This document shows, piece after piece, positions 12,725-22,642 of a stretch of 44,185 bases of DNA. Source of the stretch: Brenneria salicis ATCC 15712 = DSM 30166 (GTDB taxonomy: Bacteria; Pseudomonadota; Gammaproteobacteria; Enterobacterales; Enterobacteriaceae); assembly GCF_003315515.1 (NCBI RefSeq), contig NZ_QNRY01000034.1:1-44185 (forward strand). The letters run 5' to 3'. The notes beneath the pieces are model-generated. The model saw nothing but the letters and a program-made list of their open reading frames with translations, was not told where the DNA came from and ran no database searches. Position 1 is the stretch's first letter. Each line of letters begins with the position of its first letter. A program made the translations under genes and the position numbers.

Positions 12725-14491
12725 ATGAAAAATACCAGACAACAAGAACTGACCCACTGGCTTCGGCAACAAAGCAAACTGGCGCAGCGTTGGTTACGCT
12801 TTTCACTTTTACTCGGTTTTCTCAGTGGCGTATTAATCGTCGTGCAAGCCTGGTTACTGGCTAGCTTGCTCCAGGCGTTGATTATCGACCACACGCCCCG
12901 CGAGTCACTACTTTCTTCTTTTTTACTGCTCGGCGCCGCCTTTGTACTCCGGGCGCTTAACAACCTGTTGCGAGAGCGCGTCGGTTTTATGTGCGGTCAA
13001 GCCGTGCGCCAGCAAATCCGCAAGCTGGTGCTGGACAGATTACAACAATTAGGTCCGGCCTGGGTGCGGGATAAACCCGCCGGAAGCTGGGCGACCATGA
13101 TTCTGGAACAAGTCGAAGATATGCAGGATTACTATTCCCGTTATCTTCCGCAAATGTATCTGGCCGCTTTGATACCCGTGCTTATTCTAATCGCCATTTT
13201 TCCGATCAACTGGGCTGCCGGTTTAATTCTGCTACTCACGGCCCCGCTGATCCCTCTGTTTATGGCGCTGGTCGGTATGGGCGCGGCGGATGCCAATCGG
13301 CGTAACTTCCAGGCGTTGTCCCGGTTGAGCGGTCATTTCCTTGACCGTCTGCGCGGATTGGAAACACTACGGTTATTTAATCGTGGCCGAGCGGAAATCG
13401 ATCATATCAGCAACGCCTCGGAAGAATTTCGCAGCCGGACAATGGAAGTGCTGCGTATGGCTTTTCTCTCTTCAGGCGTTCTGGAGTTTTTCGCTTCTAT
13501 TTCTATTGCGGTGGTCGCCGTTTATTTTGGCTTCTCCTATCTTGGTGAACTGAATTTCGGTCACTACGGTGCGGGCGTTACGCTCTTTGCCGGTTTTCTG
13601 GTGTTGATTCTGGCGCCGGAGTTTTTCCAGCCGTTACGCGATTTGGGGACGTTCTATCACGCGAAAGCGCAGGCGGTGGGCGCCGCCGAATCGTTGGTGA
13701 CCTTTCTGACGACGGAAGGAGAAACCGTCGGATTCGGAGAGCAAACATTTCCTGACCAGGGGGCGATTGAGATTCGCGCCAGCGATCTGGTGGTGCTGGC
13801 GCCAACCGGCGCGTCATTGACTCAACCGCTGACCTTTACGATTGAAGCCGGCAAGCGCATTGCGCTGGTGGGCATCAGCGGAGCAGGGAAAAGCTCGCTT
13901 CTGAACGTATTGCTGGGTTTCCTGCCCTATCGCGGCTCGCTGGCCGTTAACGGCATTGAACTGAATACATTGTCCCCGGATGCATGGCGTAGACAATTAA
14001 GCTGGGTCGGGCAAAATCCCCACCTACCGGAGCAGACACTGCGTGCGAATATTCTGCTTGGCAAACCGCAAGCAACCGATGAAGAGTTGCAGCAGGCCAT
14101 TAAACGCGCTTATGTACATGAGTTCCTTCCACAACTGCCGCAAGGATTGGAAACGATTATTGGCGATAGCGCTGCTCGCCTTTCGGTTGGTCAGGCACAG
14201 CGCGTCGCGGTGGCCCGCGCGCTGGTAAAACCCTGCGCCCTGTTGTTGCTTGATGAACCGAGCGCCAGTCTGGACACTCACAGCGAACAACGGGTGATGA
14301 GCGCCTTAAATGATGCGTCTCTCCACCAGACCACCCTGTTGGTGACCCATCAGTTGAATGACACCATTCATTACGATGCTATCTGGGTTATGGATAATGG
14401 TCGCCTGATTCAGCAAGGCGATTATCCGTCACTGAGTAACCAATCAGGCCCTTTTGCCGACCTGATGGCGCAACGACAGGGAGATCTGTGA
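12725..14491 (+). CDS. cydD: Heterodimeric ABC exporter CydDC, subunit CydD
   Basis: CydD pairs with CydC in an inner-membrane ABC transporter needed for assembly of cytochrome bd and periplasmic cytochromes. Exported thiols have been proposed as substrates, and structural work points to heme. The N-terminal half is a six-helix ABC transmembrane domain with LLGFLSGVLIVVQAWLLA and the conserved PLIPLFMALVGMGAADANRRNF loop. The ATPase half shows Walker A GISGAGKSS, signature LSVGQAQR and Walker B LLLLDEPSASLD. I choose ATG 12725 because it gives 588 residues, the E. coli length. An in-frame ATG at 12707 would add six residues. Neither start has a strong ribosome site. cydC starts one base after the stop. 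Confidence 0.95.
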   Translation: MKNTRQQELTHWLRQQSKLAQRWLRFSLLLGFLSGVLIVVQAWLLASLLQALIIDHTPRESLLSSFLLLGAAFVLRALNNLLRERVGFMCGQAVRQQIRKLVLDRLQQLGPAWVRDKPAGSWATMILEQVEDMQDYYSRYLPQMYLAALIPVLILIAIFPINWAAGLILLLTAPLIPLFMALVGMGAADANRRNFQALSRLSGHFLDRLRGLETLRLFNRGRAEIDHISNASEEFRSRTMEVLRMAFLSSGVLEFFASISIAVVAVYFGFSYLGELNFGHYGAGVTLFAGFLVLILAPEFFQPLRDLGTFYHAKAQAVGAAESLVTFLTTEGETVGFGEQTFPDQGAIEIRASDLVVLAPTGASLTQPLTFTIEAGKRIALVGISGAGKSSLLNVLLGFLPYRGSLAVNGIELNTLSPDAWRRQLSWVGQNPHLPEQTLRANILLGKPQATDEELQQAIKRAYVHEFLPQLPQGLETIIGDSAARLSVGQAQRVAVARALVKPCALLLLDEPSASLDTHSEQRVMSALNDASLHQTTLLVTHQLNDTIHYDAIWVMDNGRLIQQGDYPSLSNQSGPFADLMAQRQGDL

Positions 14492-14492
14492 T

Positions 14493-16259
14493 ATGTCCCG
14501 CAAAACCGAATATCGAACCACCAGACAGATTTTAAAACCCTTTCTGGCCCTCTATGGCCGCCACTTCTGGCGGTTAAATCTGGGCATTCTATTAGCGATT
14601 GTCACCCTGCTGGCAAGCATCGGGCTGCTTGCCCTGTCCGGCTGGTTTCTGGCGGGCGCGGCGCTGGCAGGCGTCGCCGGGCTTTATACGTTCAACTATA
14701 TGCTGCCGGCGGCGGGCGTGCGCGGGGCGGCGATTACCCGCACGGCGGGACGTTACGCCGAAAGGCTGGTCAGCCACGACGCCACGTTTCGCGTATTGCA
14801 ACATCTGCGCGTCTTTACCTTCTCCCGCATCCTGCCATTGTCGCCAGGGGGGATTGCTCGTTTCCGTCAGGCTGAATTGCTGAATCGACTGGTGGCCGAT
14901 GTCGATACGCTTGATCATCTATATCTGCGCGTCATTTCCCCGTTGGTCAGTGCGCTGCTGGTCATTCTCATCGTGTCCTACGGGCTCAGTTGGCTGGACG
15001 CTTCACTGGCGCTGACGTTATGCGCCATTACGCTGGTCCTGTTGCTGACGCTGCCACTGGTGTTTTATCGGGCAGGAAAAACCATCGGACAGAATTTAAC
15101 CGTTTTGCGCGCGCAATACCGTATTCAATTGACGACCTGGCTGCAAGGACAGGCCGAGTTGACGGTATTTGGCGCGTTGTCCACCTTCCGCCAGCAATTG
15201 GCGCGATTGGAAAGCCAGTGGTTACGCCGTCAACAGCAACAGACCAATTTGACGGGACTGTCGCAGGCGCTCATGATCCTGTGTAGCGGATTAACCGTTA
15301 CGCTTATCCTCTGGCTGGCGGCTGGCGGCGTGGGCGGCGATCCCCAGCCAGGCGCCTTGATCGCGCTGTTTGTTTTTGCTTCGCTGGCCGTTTTCGAGGC
15401 GCTGGCCCCGGTTGCAGGCGCTTTTCAGCATATGGGACAGGTTATCGCCTCCGCCGCCCGCGTCGATCAAATCATCCGGCAAACGCCGCTGGTGACATTC
15501 CCGGCGCAGGGGCCGTCTGCTGGCGCCGAGGCGTCGCTGACATTACATCAGGTCGGCTTTACCTATCCTGAACAGCCGGTGCCGGTGTTGGAAGGCATCA
15601 CACTGAATATACGTGCGGGCGAGCACATTGCCCTGCTTGGCCGCACCGGGTGCGGTAAATCCACGCTGTTGCAACTCATTACCCGTGCGTGGGACTGTCA
15701 ACAAGGCGAAATCAGGTTAAACGGCCAACCGCTTTCCGCCTGGGCGGAAGATGAATTACGCGCCATGATGAGCGTCGTCCCGCAACGGGTACATATTTTC
15801 AGCGCCACGCTACGCGACAACTTGTTACTTGCCGCGCAGGACGCCAGTGATGAGCGGCTAGTCGCCGTGTTACAACAGGTCGGTCTGGATAAATTGCTGG
15901 AAAACGAGGGGCTGAATAGCTGGTATGGCGAAGGCGGACGCCAGCTTTCCGGCGGAGAACAGCGCCGTATCGGACTGGCGCGAGCGTTATTGCACGCCGC
16001 GCCGCTGGTGCTGCTGGATGAACCGACTGAAGGTCTGGATGCCGAAACCGAACGACGTATTTTGCGGTTACTGCGTCAGCAGTGCGCGGGAAAAACGTTG
16101 ATTGTGATTACTCATCGTCTGCATGAACTTGAATCCATGGATCGCATTTGCGTGATGGATGGCGGGAAAATCATTGAGGACGGCCATCATCACACGCTGA
16201 TGGCCCAGCAAGGGCGTTACTGGCAATTTCGTCAGCGCATTAATACCCATCAGGTTTAA
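14493..16259 (+). CDS. cydC: Heterodimeric ABC exporter CydDC, subunit CydC
   Basis: This is the partner of CydD. Membrane helices fill about residues 15-310 ([46 protein letters not shown]). The ATPase domain has Walker [10 protein letters not shown], signature [10 protein letters not shown] and Walker [13 protein letters not shown], followed by the H-loop ITHRLHELE. Its 588 residues are slightly longer than the 573 of E. coli CydC, and no break is visible. The ATG lies one base after the cydD stop, with GGGAG at the end of cydD as ribosome site, so the two are translationally linked. aat follows after 4 bp in the same operon. Confidence 0.96.
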   Translation: MSRKTEYRTTRQILKPFLALYGRHFWRLNLGILLAIVTLLASIGLLALSGWFLAGAALAGVAGLYTFNYMLPAAGVRGAAITRTAGRYAERLVSHDATFRVLQHLRVFTFSRILPLSPGGIARFRQAELLNRLVADVDTLDHLYLRVISPLVSALLVILIVSYGLSWLDASLALTLCAITLVLLLTLPLVFYRAGKTIGQNLTVLRAQYRIQLTTWLQGQAELTVFGALSTFRQQLARLESQWLRRQQQQTNLTGLSQALMILCSGLTVTLILWLAAGGVGGDPQPGALIALFVFASLAVFEALAPVAGAFQHMGQVIASAARVDQIIRQTPLVTFPAQGPSAGAEASLTLHQVGFTYPEQPVPVLEGITLNIRAGEHIALLGRTGCGKSTLLQLITRAWDCQQGEIRLNGQPLSAWAEDELRAMMSVVPQRVHIFSATLRDNLLLAAQDASDERLVAVLQQVGLDKLLENEGLNSWYGEGGRQLSGGEQRRIGLARALLHAAPLVLLDEPTEGLDAETERRILRLLRQQCAGKTLIVITHRLHELESMDRICVMDGGKIIEDGHHHTLMAQQGRYWQFRQRINTHQV

Positions 16260-16263
16260 TATT

Positions 16264-16968
16264 ATGCGTCTGTATCAGCTTTCTTCTGACTCGCTATATT
16301 TTCCCGACCCGGCTGACGCGCTGGATGAACCCAATGGACTGTTGGCTTATGGCGGCGATCTCACTTCCGCCCGGTTGAAAATGGCGTATCGGCAAGGCAT
16401 TTTTCCCTGGTACTCTCCCGGCGATCCCATTTTATGGTGGTCGCCCAATCCTCGCGCCGTTTTATTTCCTGATGGATTGCATATCAGTCGCAGCATGAAG
16501 AAATTTCTGCGCAAACATGATCTTACGGCCACAATTAATCATGCGTTCGATGCGGTTATCACGGCCTGTGCCGACGAACATGCCGGTGGAACCTGGATTA
16601 CCCCGGAAATTATCACGGCTTATGGTGAGTTGCATAAGTCAGGACAAGCACATTCCGTCGAAGTGTGGCAGAATAGCGCGCTGGTTGGTGGACTATACGG
16701 TCTCGCGCAAGGCAGTTTGTTTTGTGGGGAATCGATGTTCAGCCGTGCAGATAATGCCTCCAAGTATGCGTTACTGACATTTCAGCAACATTTTATTCAT
16801 CACGGCGGCGTGCTGATTGATTGCCAGGTACTGAATTCACATACCGCCTCACTGGGCGTGTGTGAAATACCCCGTGAACGCTTTTTGCAATTTCTTTTTC
16901 AACTACAGGATATTCCGGTAGATGACCGTTGTTGGTTGCCGCAAACGCTGGCTGAACCGACACATTAA
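16264..16968 (+). CDS. aat: Leucyl/phenylalanyl-tRNA-protein transferase
   Basis: Aat adds Leu or Phe from aminoacyl-tRNA to proteins with N-terminal Arg or Lys, creating N-degrons recognised by ClpS and destroyed by ClpAP. Length is 234, identical to E. coli. Typical segments are [43 protein letters not shown] and [21 protein letters not shown], in the GNAT-like catalytic domain. The gene is the last of a trxB-side plus-strand run and starts 4 bp after cydC. clpA and clpS are only 0.5-3 kb away. Confidence 0.98.
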   Translation: MRLYQLSSDSLYFPDPADALDEPNGLLAYGGDLTSARLKMAYRQGIFPWYSPGDPILWWSPNPRAVLFPDGLHISRSMKKFLRKHDLTATINHAFDAVITACADEHAGGTWITPEIITAYGELHKSGQAHSVEVWQNSALVGGLYGLAQGSLFCGESMFSRADNASKYALLTFQQHFIHHGGVLIDCQVLNSHTASLGVCEIPRERFLQFLFQLQDIPVDDRCWLPQTLAEPTH

Positions 16969-17067
16969 CGTTGATACGCTGTTCGTAAATACGACTTAGC
17001 TTATGAACGCTTCTTTACATAATGTAGGTTTTTCGGCATTATCTTGCCGGTTAAAAAACAAAGGTAG

Positions 17068-17304
<237 letters not shown>

Positions 17305-17356
17305 ACGGTTCGCCCATCGCTGATAGTAGCGATCTCCGAGGATGTTTTACCTCTCC

Positions 17357-17384
17357 GCCCTTTCCGTTTTCGGTAGGGGCTTTT
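17357..17384 (+). terminator. Terminator of infA
   Basis: GCCCTTTCCG-TTTT-CGGTAGGGGC (17357-17380) forms a stem with one U-U mismatch and a four-T loop, followed by TTTTGTGTTT. Confidence 0.8.
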
Positions 17385-17432
17385 GTGTTTGCACATCCAT
17401 TCGCGATTGAAATATTCGCCATCAGTCATTAA

Positions 17433-17460
17433 AAAAGGTGATGCCGGGGCATCACCTTTT
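17433..17460 (-). terminator. Terminator of clpA
   Basis: AAAAGGTGATGCC pairs perfectly with GGCATCACCTTTT around a GG centre. On the minus strand the stem is followed by T bases. It lies 15 bp after the clpA stop and may also back up infA termination. Confidence 0.85.
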
Positions 17461-17492
17461 AGTTACTCATAACGGTTAGTTACTCACAACGG
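17459..17492. repeat. Tandem 17-bp duplication at the clpA 3' end
   Basis: TTAGTTACTCATAACGG (17459-17475) is followed immediately by TTAGTTACTCACAACGG (17476-17492), with one difference. The right copy contains the clpA stop codon and its last four to five codons. The left copy is non-coding and touches the terminator stem. It looks like a replication-slippage duplication. Confidence 0.85.
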
Positions 17493-19773
17493 CGTTTACC
17501 GTGCGATCCGCTTCCGCTTTATGCTTCTGCGCACTGAGGAAACCGTAGGTCAGTTGCTGAGTCGCTTTATCCAGTTCAACGGTCACGGAGCCGCCATCGA
17601 CCAGCGCGCCGAACAGCAGTTCATTCGCCAACGCTTTCTTGAGATTCTCCTGCATGACGCGGGCCATCGGGCGGGCGCCCATCGCTTTGTCGTAGCCTTT
17701 CTCCGCCAGCCAATTACGCGCGTCATCACTGACTTCCAGCGAAACGCCCTTCGCATCCAGTTGCGCCTGTAGCTCAACAATGAATTTATCCACCACCTGT
17801 TGAATCACTTCAGGGGACAGATGGTTGAACCAGATAATCCCATCCAGACGGTTACGGAATTCCGGCGTAAACACTTTCTTGATCTCTTCCATCGCATCGC
17901 TGCTGTTATCCTGATGAATAATCCCGATGGATTTACGCTGTGTTTCCCGCACACCGATATTCGTGGTCATCACCACGATAACATTGCGGAAATCGGCCTT
18001 GCGCCCGTTGTTGTCCGTCAATGTGCCGTTATCCATCACCTGCAAGAGCAGATTGAATACGTCCGGATGCGCTTTTTCGATCTCATCAAGCAGCAGTACG
18101 GCATGCGGATGTTTGATCACCGCATCCGTCAGCAACCCGCCCTGATCGTAACCCACATATCCCGGCGGCGCGCCGATCAAACGGCTGACCGTATGGCGCT
18201 CCATATATTCAGACATATCAAAACGCATCAGTTCGATGTCCAGTGCTTTGGCCAACTGCAAGGTCACTTCCGTTTTACCCACGCCTGTCGGACCGGCAAA
18301 CAGGAAAGAGCCGACCGGTTTACGCTCATGGCCTAATCCTGCACGGCTCATTTTGATGGATTCAGACAGCGCCTCAATCGCTTTATCCTGACCGAACACC
18401 AACATTTTCAGACGATCGCTCAGGTTTTTCAGTACATCGCGATCGCTGGCCGATACGGTTTTTTCGGGAATGCGGGCAATGCGCGCGACAACCGATTCGA
18501 TATCCGCCACATTGACCGTTTTCTTACGCTTGCTGATCGGCAGCAAACGACTGCGCGCCCCCGCTTCATCGATGACATCAATCGCCTTGTCGGGCAAATG
18601 ACGATCGTTGATGTATTTCACCGCCAGTTCAACCGCCGCGCGCACCGCTTTCGCCGTATAACGCACATCATGGTGAGCTTCATATTTCGGTTTCAGGCCG
18701 TTAATAATCTGTACGGTTTCTTCCACGCTGGGCTCTGTGATGTCGATTTTCTGGAAACGACGCGCCAGCGCGCGATCCTTTTCAAAGATATTGCTGAATT
18801 CCTGATAGGTGGTTGAACCAATGACACGTATCTTGCCGCTGGAGAGCAGCGGTTTTATCAGATTCGCGGCATCCACCTGACCGCCGGACGCCGCGCCTGC
18901 GCCAATGATGGTATGGATTTCGTCAATGAACAGAATACTGTTTTTATCCTGTTCAAGCTGTTTCAGCAGCGCTTTGAAACGCTTTTCAAAATCACCGCGA
19001 TATTTAGTGCCGGCCAGCAGGGAGCCGATATCGAGCGAGTACAAGGTGGCGTCGGTCATCACCTCAGGGACATCGCCCTGCACGATCCGCCATGCCAGAC
19101 CTTCCGCAATCGCTGTCTTGCCGACGCCGGATTCCCCCACCAGCAACGGGTTATTCTTGCGACGACGGCACAGCACCTGAATGGTTCTCTCCAGTTCCCG
19201 TTCCCGGCCAATAAGGGGATCGATGCCGCCAACGCGGGCAAGCTGATTCAGATTGGTGGTGAAGTTTTCCATACGGTCTTCCCCTGCGGTCTGTTCTTCA
19301 TTGACAGGGTTATCCGGGGTGGGCGACTGCCCGGATTCTTCTTTGCGCGTGCCGTGTGAAATAAAGTTAACCACGTCGAGACGGCTGACATCATGTTTGC
19401 GCAGCAGATAGGCCGCCTGGGATTCCTGCTCGCTGAAAATGGCGACCAGCACGTTCGCCCCGGACACTTCGCTGCGTCCAGATGACTGAACATGAAACAC
19501 CGCACGCTGCAACACGCGTTGAAAACTGAGCGTTGGTTGGGTTTCGCGCTCTTCATCATTCTGCGGCAATGTCGGCGTGGTTTGTTCGATAAAAGCCTCA
19601 AGTTCCTGGCGCAACGCGGCCAAATCTACCGTGCAGGCTTCCAATGCTTCACGTGCGGCCGGATTACTGAGCAGAGCCAACAGCAAATGCTCCACGGTCA
19701 TAAACTCGTGTCGGTGCTCACGCGCTCTGGCGAAAGCCATGTTGAGACTGAGTTCCAGTTCTTGATTGAGCAT
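17476..19773 (-). CDS. clpA: ClpA, ATPase subunit of the ClpAP protease
   Basis: ClpA is a hexameric double-ring AAA+ unfoldase that feeds N-degron and ssrA-tagged substrates to ClpP, with ClpS as adaptor. The 765 residues contain the N-domain (1-145), D1 with GESGVGKT and ILFIDEIHTI, and D2 with GPTGVGKT and VLLLDEIEKAH. The ClpP-docking loop, normally IGL in ClpA (QRKS-IGL-IHQDNS), reads IGI here. The C-terminus ends AVVSN and differs from E. coli (758 residues). The start ATG 19773 has GGAGG upstream and gives MLNQELELSLN. An in-frame codon at 19788 would overlap that ribosome site. It follows clpS after 29 bp. Confidence 0.97.
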   Translation of the reverse strand: MLNQELELSLNMAFARAREHRHEFMTVEHLLLALLSNPAAREALEACTVDLAALRQELEAFIEQTTPTLPQNDEERETQPTLSFQRVLQRAVFHVQSSGRSEVSGANVLVAIFSEQESQAAYLLRKHDVSRLDVVNFISHGTRKEESGQSPTPDNPVNEEQTAGEDRMENFTTNLNQLARVGGIDPLIGRERELERTIQVLCRRRKNNPLLVGESGVGKTAIAEGLAWRIVQGDVPEVMTDATLYSLDIGSLLAGTKYRGDFEKRFKALLKQLEQDKNSILFIDEIHTIIGAGAASGGQVDAANLIKPLLSSGKIRVIGSTTYQEFSNIFEKDRALARRFQKIDITEPSVEETVQIINGLKPKYEAHHDVRYTAKAVRAAVELAVKYINDRHLPDKAIDVIDEAGARSRLLPISKRKKTVNVADIESVVARIARIPEKTVSASDRDVLKNLSDRLKMLVFGQDKAIEALSESIKMSRAGLGHERKPVGSFLFAGPTGVGKTEVTLQLAKALDIELMRFDMSEYMERHTVSRLIGAPPGYVGYDQGGLLTDAVIKHPHAVLLLDEIEKAHPDVFNLLLQVMDNGTLTDNNGRKADFRNVIVVMTTNIGVRETQRKSIGIIHQDNSSDAMEEIKKVFTPEFRNRLDGIIWFNHLSPEVIQQVVDKFIVELQAQLDAKGVSLEVSDDARNWLAEKGYDKAMGARPMARVMQENLKKALANELLFGALVDGGSVTVELDKATQQLTYGFLSAQKHKAEADRTVNAVVSN

Positions 19774-19802
19774 AGGCACCTCCCCCAATAAATTGCCTGA
19801 CT

Positions 19803-20123
19803 TCAGGCTTTTTCCAGCGTACAGAGCAACGGGTGCTCATTTTCTCTGGCATAACGGTTGACTTGTACAACTTTGGTCTCAGCCACTTCAGCGCTGAATA
19901 CGCCGCAAATCGCCCTTCCCTGATAATGAACAGTCAGCATCAATTGCGTCGCGCGTTCAATATCATAAGAAAAGAACTTTTGCAGAACGTCAATAACAAA
20001 TTCCATCGGTGTATAATCATCATTGTTTAACAACACTTTATACATCGATGGAGGCTGTAGTTTTTCTTTGAATCGATCGGCAGTCTGCTGCTCCGACTGT
20101 GACCACGTACTGTTGTTTCCCAT
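19803..20123 (-). CDS. clpS: ClpS, N-degron adaptor of ClpAP
   Basis: ClpS binds N-terminal Leu, Phe, Tyr or Trp and hands the substrate to ClpA. The 106 residues equal the E. coli length. The flexible N-terminal extension is followed by the fold with [24 protein letters not shown], whose NDD-YTPM segment lines the residue pocket, and by [14 protein letters not shown] with the conserved His. It starts a clpS-clpA transcription unit on the minus strand, divergent from cspD. Confidence 0.98.
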   Translation of the reverse strand: MGNNSTWSQSEQQTADRFKEKLQPPSMYKVLLNNDDYTPMEFVIDVLQKFFSYDIERATQLMLTVHYQGRAICGVFSAEVAETKVVQVNRYARENEHPLLCTLEKA

Positions 20124-20476
20124 TCTCAGTCCAACGTCATCTAACTGGCATCATTTGTCACGGTATTGAGTATTTACAGTAGCACGTCTGGTTTTTATTT
20201 TACCATCGAGGTAATGAAATGGTGGTTGTAAAGCAAAAAATCAATCGCTGTTATCTCGCTAATTTACGGTGTCCTCCACAACCCGCACCGTCAATAGCGT
20301 TATCTGCATCAAATTTTCAAAAACTCCCCCGCGCCCTCCAGGGCGGATCGCTTGACGCCGGGATCGATTTCACTAAAGTGTACTGTTGAATTGATGATGT
20401 TTTAATCAATTTGTATTCGAATTAACCAAACGTTCTCCTCTTACTTAAAAAACGCGCTTGCGAAGGATGTCGATGC
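20124..20476. other. Divergent clpS/cspD regulatory region
   Basis: This 353-bp region has no gene. A candidate cspD promoter is TTGACG (20352-20357), 16-bp spacer, TAAAGT (20374-20379). A short GC-rich dyad (GCCCTCCAGGGC) lies just upstream of it at about 20334-20345. The clpS promoter must lie in the left part. The position of the cspD transcription start is inference. Confidence 0.5.
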
Positions 20477-20698
20477 ATGGAGACAGGTACTGTTAAATGG
20501 TTCAATAATGCCAAAGGCTTTGGCTTTATCTGTCCTGAAGGCGGCGGCGAAGATATTTTTGCCCACTACTCAACAATTCAAATGGACGGATACCGGACAC
20601 TAAAGGCCGGGCAGGTTGTCAAGTTTGATGTTCACCAAGGACCAAAAGGTAATCATGCCAGTCTGATTGTGCCACTGGTAAGCGAAGCGGTTTCCTAA
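20477..20698 (+). CDS. cspD: Cold-shock-like protein CspD
   Basis: CspD is a stationary-phase member of the CspA family that binds single-stranded DNA and inhibits replication in E. coli. The 73-residue cold-shock domain carries RNP1 (KGFGFI) and RNP2 (DIFAHY), with GTVKWFNNAKG at the start. The sequence is closer to CspD than to CspA-type proteins (PEGGGEDIFAHYSTIQMDGYRTLKAGQ). It diverges from clpS, as in other enterobacteria, and is followed by a strong terminator. Confidence 0.97.
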   Translation: METGTVKWFNNAKGFGFICPEGGGEDIFAHYSTIQMDGYRTLKAGQVVKFDVHQGPKGNHASLIVPLVSEAVS

Positions 20699-20749
20699 TC
20701 CTTACCGCTTTGCCCTGCAACAATTTCTGCCATCTGTTAGGGTAAGACA

Positions 20750-20782
20750 AAAATGCTGGTCACCTGCTGGCCGGCATTTTTT
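20750..20782. terminator. Bidirectional terminator between cspD and ybjD
   Basis: AAAATGCTGG (20750-20759) pairs with CCGGCATTTT (20771-20780) with a single G-T wobble. T bases follow on the plus strand and a T-run follows on the minus strand. It can serve both convergent genes. Confidence 0.85.
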
Positions 20783-20807
20783 ATGACGCTACCGCCCCCG
20801 CGATCAG

Positions 20808-22469
20808 CTAATCCGCCCGGCCACGGGCCAGCCATAATACGCGGGAAAACATGCTGCGAATCAATGGTGGGATCGCGTCGCTCCCTCTGGCGGCGACTTC
20901 CATTGCCACCTCGATCGCTAAATCCGGTTTTGACGAGCGATGAATCGCCTTGACGATTATCTTGTGCATCGAGAGCGGGACTTTTTCCGGCAACTGCGCC
21001 GTGCGATGGTAAACATGGCTGAAGCCCTCACGATACATGTAATGCTCCATGTCCAGCGCAGGCAGCACCGTCAGATGATCCCGCTCGGTGTCGCCGTCGA
21101 CGGACAGCATGCTTCGCGCGGTGGCGGCATACTTTTTCCCGGCGTCATCACCGTCCACCAGCACATGCCACTCGATCCCCATTCGTCGGGCGAATTTTAC
21201 CAATGGACTGAGCCCCGATTGGGCAAACTCGATCACCTTCACGCCTTCCGCCGCAAAATGATGACCGCACACCCGCGCGAGTTCATTAAGCATCCAGACT
21301 TCCGTTTCCCCTTCCACCAACAACCAGCATCGGGCGAACAGCGAGGCCGGGCGATTAAAGCGAATATGGAAAGCGATGCGGCGGCTGTCTTCCGCACTCA
21401 TCCCTTGCGGGCCGATGCGGAATGTCGCCACGCGGGAAGATTCACGCACCAGACGGCATACCTGCTCCATCGGCACCAGAGACAACAATTCGCCGGAATT
21501 CGTGGTCGTGACTTTCTGTAGCGGCAACTGCATCAGTAGCCCCCACGCCACCGACAACATAATGGGATGTAATCGCGTTTCGGGATCTTCTATCAGCAAA
21601 AGAGGACGCGAATGCGCATGCAGCGCCACCGACCCTTTGGCCTGTAGCAGCGTGGAAAAAAGTTCCAACAGAATAATCCGCCGACTGCGACTATTCGGAT
21701 CGGCAATCAGCCGGTTGATATTATCCAGCGAGCGCCAGGATTTCCCGTTATACGCGCGTTCCTGTCGATGATGACGCTCACTGGCGGCGGAACCTTGTTC
21801 CGAAAAATAGTGTTCCAGCAATTGCCGCATGGCAACCAGCCCCTGACGCAACTCTTTATCCGTCAGTTTCTGCGGATTCCGCGCCAGTTCACGCATCAAT
21901 TGCTCGAACTGCTGCGCCAGCTTTTCATTGCTGTTATCGATGGTCGCGGCGATAGAACCCGAACGTAAGCGCCGGATAAAACGGGCATCGCGCAGACGCA
22001 GTACCGGATTGAGACGAATAACTTCCCGCGCCAGCGCGTCGATGTCATGCAGTTGAATAGGGTGTCCTTGCGCATCAAGAAAACTGCGCCAGGTAAAGAC
22101 GGCCTGACTTTCGTCCACCTCACCTTCCAGCCGATAGAAAATCCGGTACAGCGACGCGTTGCCTTCAGCCCACACGCGCTTGAACGGACGATAGCGCGGC
22201 ACAAGATGGTGGCCGGGCGCGGTTTCGCAGAAGGTGAAAATGACCTGCAAATGACGTTCACGGCTGCTCTCATCACCCGGCTTGAAATAGAAATCCTGCA
22301 AATCGAAATGATAAAGGGGCAATGACGGGGCCAACAACAGCGACAGCGCATCAAGCAGGCTGGACTTTCCCCAAGCGTTCTCGCCAATCAGCACCGTATT
22401 ATCATCCAACGTTAACGACAGGCGATTAATTCCCCGGAACCCCAGGATCTCTATATTCTCCAGATACAT
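20808..22469 (-). CDS. ybjD: YbjD, OLD-family ATPase/Toprim nuclease-like protein
   Basis: The protein has the OLD (overcoming lysogenization defect) layout. An N-terminal SMC/ABC-like ATPase has Walker A IGENAWGKSS at residues 28-37 and a signature/Walker B part in LLLIEDPETRLHP. A C-terminal Toprim domain has acidic motifs CWLLVEGETE and HVLVDGDDAGKKY. OLD relatives are DNA nucleases, some of them phage-defence effectors, but the function of YbjD itself is unproven. The start ATG 22469 has AGGAGCGG directly upstream and gives 553 residues (552 in E. coli). An upstream start at 22505 is less likely. The protein is complete and well conserved (LARGRAD end). E. coli macAB-ybjX and aqpZ neighbours are absent. 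Confidence 0.94.
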   Translation of the reverse strand: MYLENIEILGFRGINRLSLTLDDNTVLIGENAWGKSSLLDALSLLLAPSLPLYHFDLQDFYFKPGDESSRERHLQVIFTFCETAPGHHLVPRYRPFKRVWAEGNASLYRIFYRLEGEVDESQAVFTWRSFLDAQGHPIQLHDIDALAREVIRLNPVLRLRDARFIRRLRSGSIAATIDNSNEKLAQQFEQLMRELARNPQKLTDKELRQGLVAMRQLLEHYFSEQGSAASERHHRQERAYNGKSWRSLDNINRLIADPNSRSRRIILLELFSTLLQAKGSVALHAHSRPLLLIEDPETRLHPIMLSVAWGLLMQLPLQKVTTTNSGELLSLVPMEQVCRLVRESSRVATFRIGPQGMSAEDSRRIAFHIRFNRPASLFARCWLLVEGETEVWMLNELARVCGHHFAAEGVKVIEFAQSGLSPLVKFARRMGIEWHVLVDGDDAGKKYAATARSMLSVDGDTERDHLTVLPALDMEHYMYREGFSHVYHRTAQLPEKVPLSMHKIIVKAIHRSSKPDLAIEVAMEVAARGSDAIPPLIRSMFSRVLWLARGRAD

Positions 22470-22642
22470 CCGCCGCTCCTGTTCTCTTTTCGCTGATACC
22501 GGCAAGATAACAAAACCATCTGTTGATGGAACAGATTTCCAGACAAGACTTTACTCAACGTGATTAATTGTTTAATTTTAATTGATTATGTCTTATCCCC
22601 CGCCTGTTGCCCGCTTTTCTTTTTAAGGACCTCAATTCTGTG

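Noticed and set aside
17800-18336. 178-codon plus-strand frame within clpA
   Set aside because: Antisense shadow of a well-conserved gene with no ribosome site.
20808-22469. ybjD as a new phage-defence system
   Set aside because: It is an OLD-family protein, but it is the conserved core YbjD at its usual locus with no partner gene (such as a GajB-like helicase) beside it.
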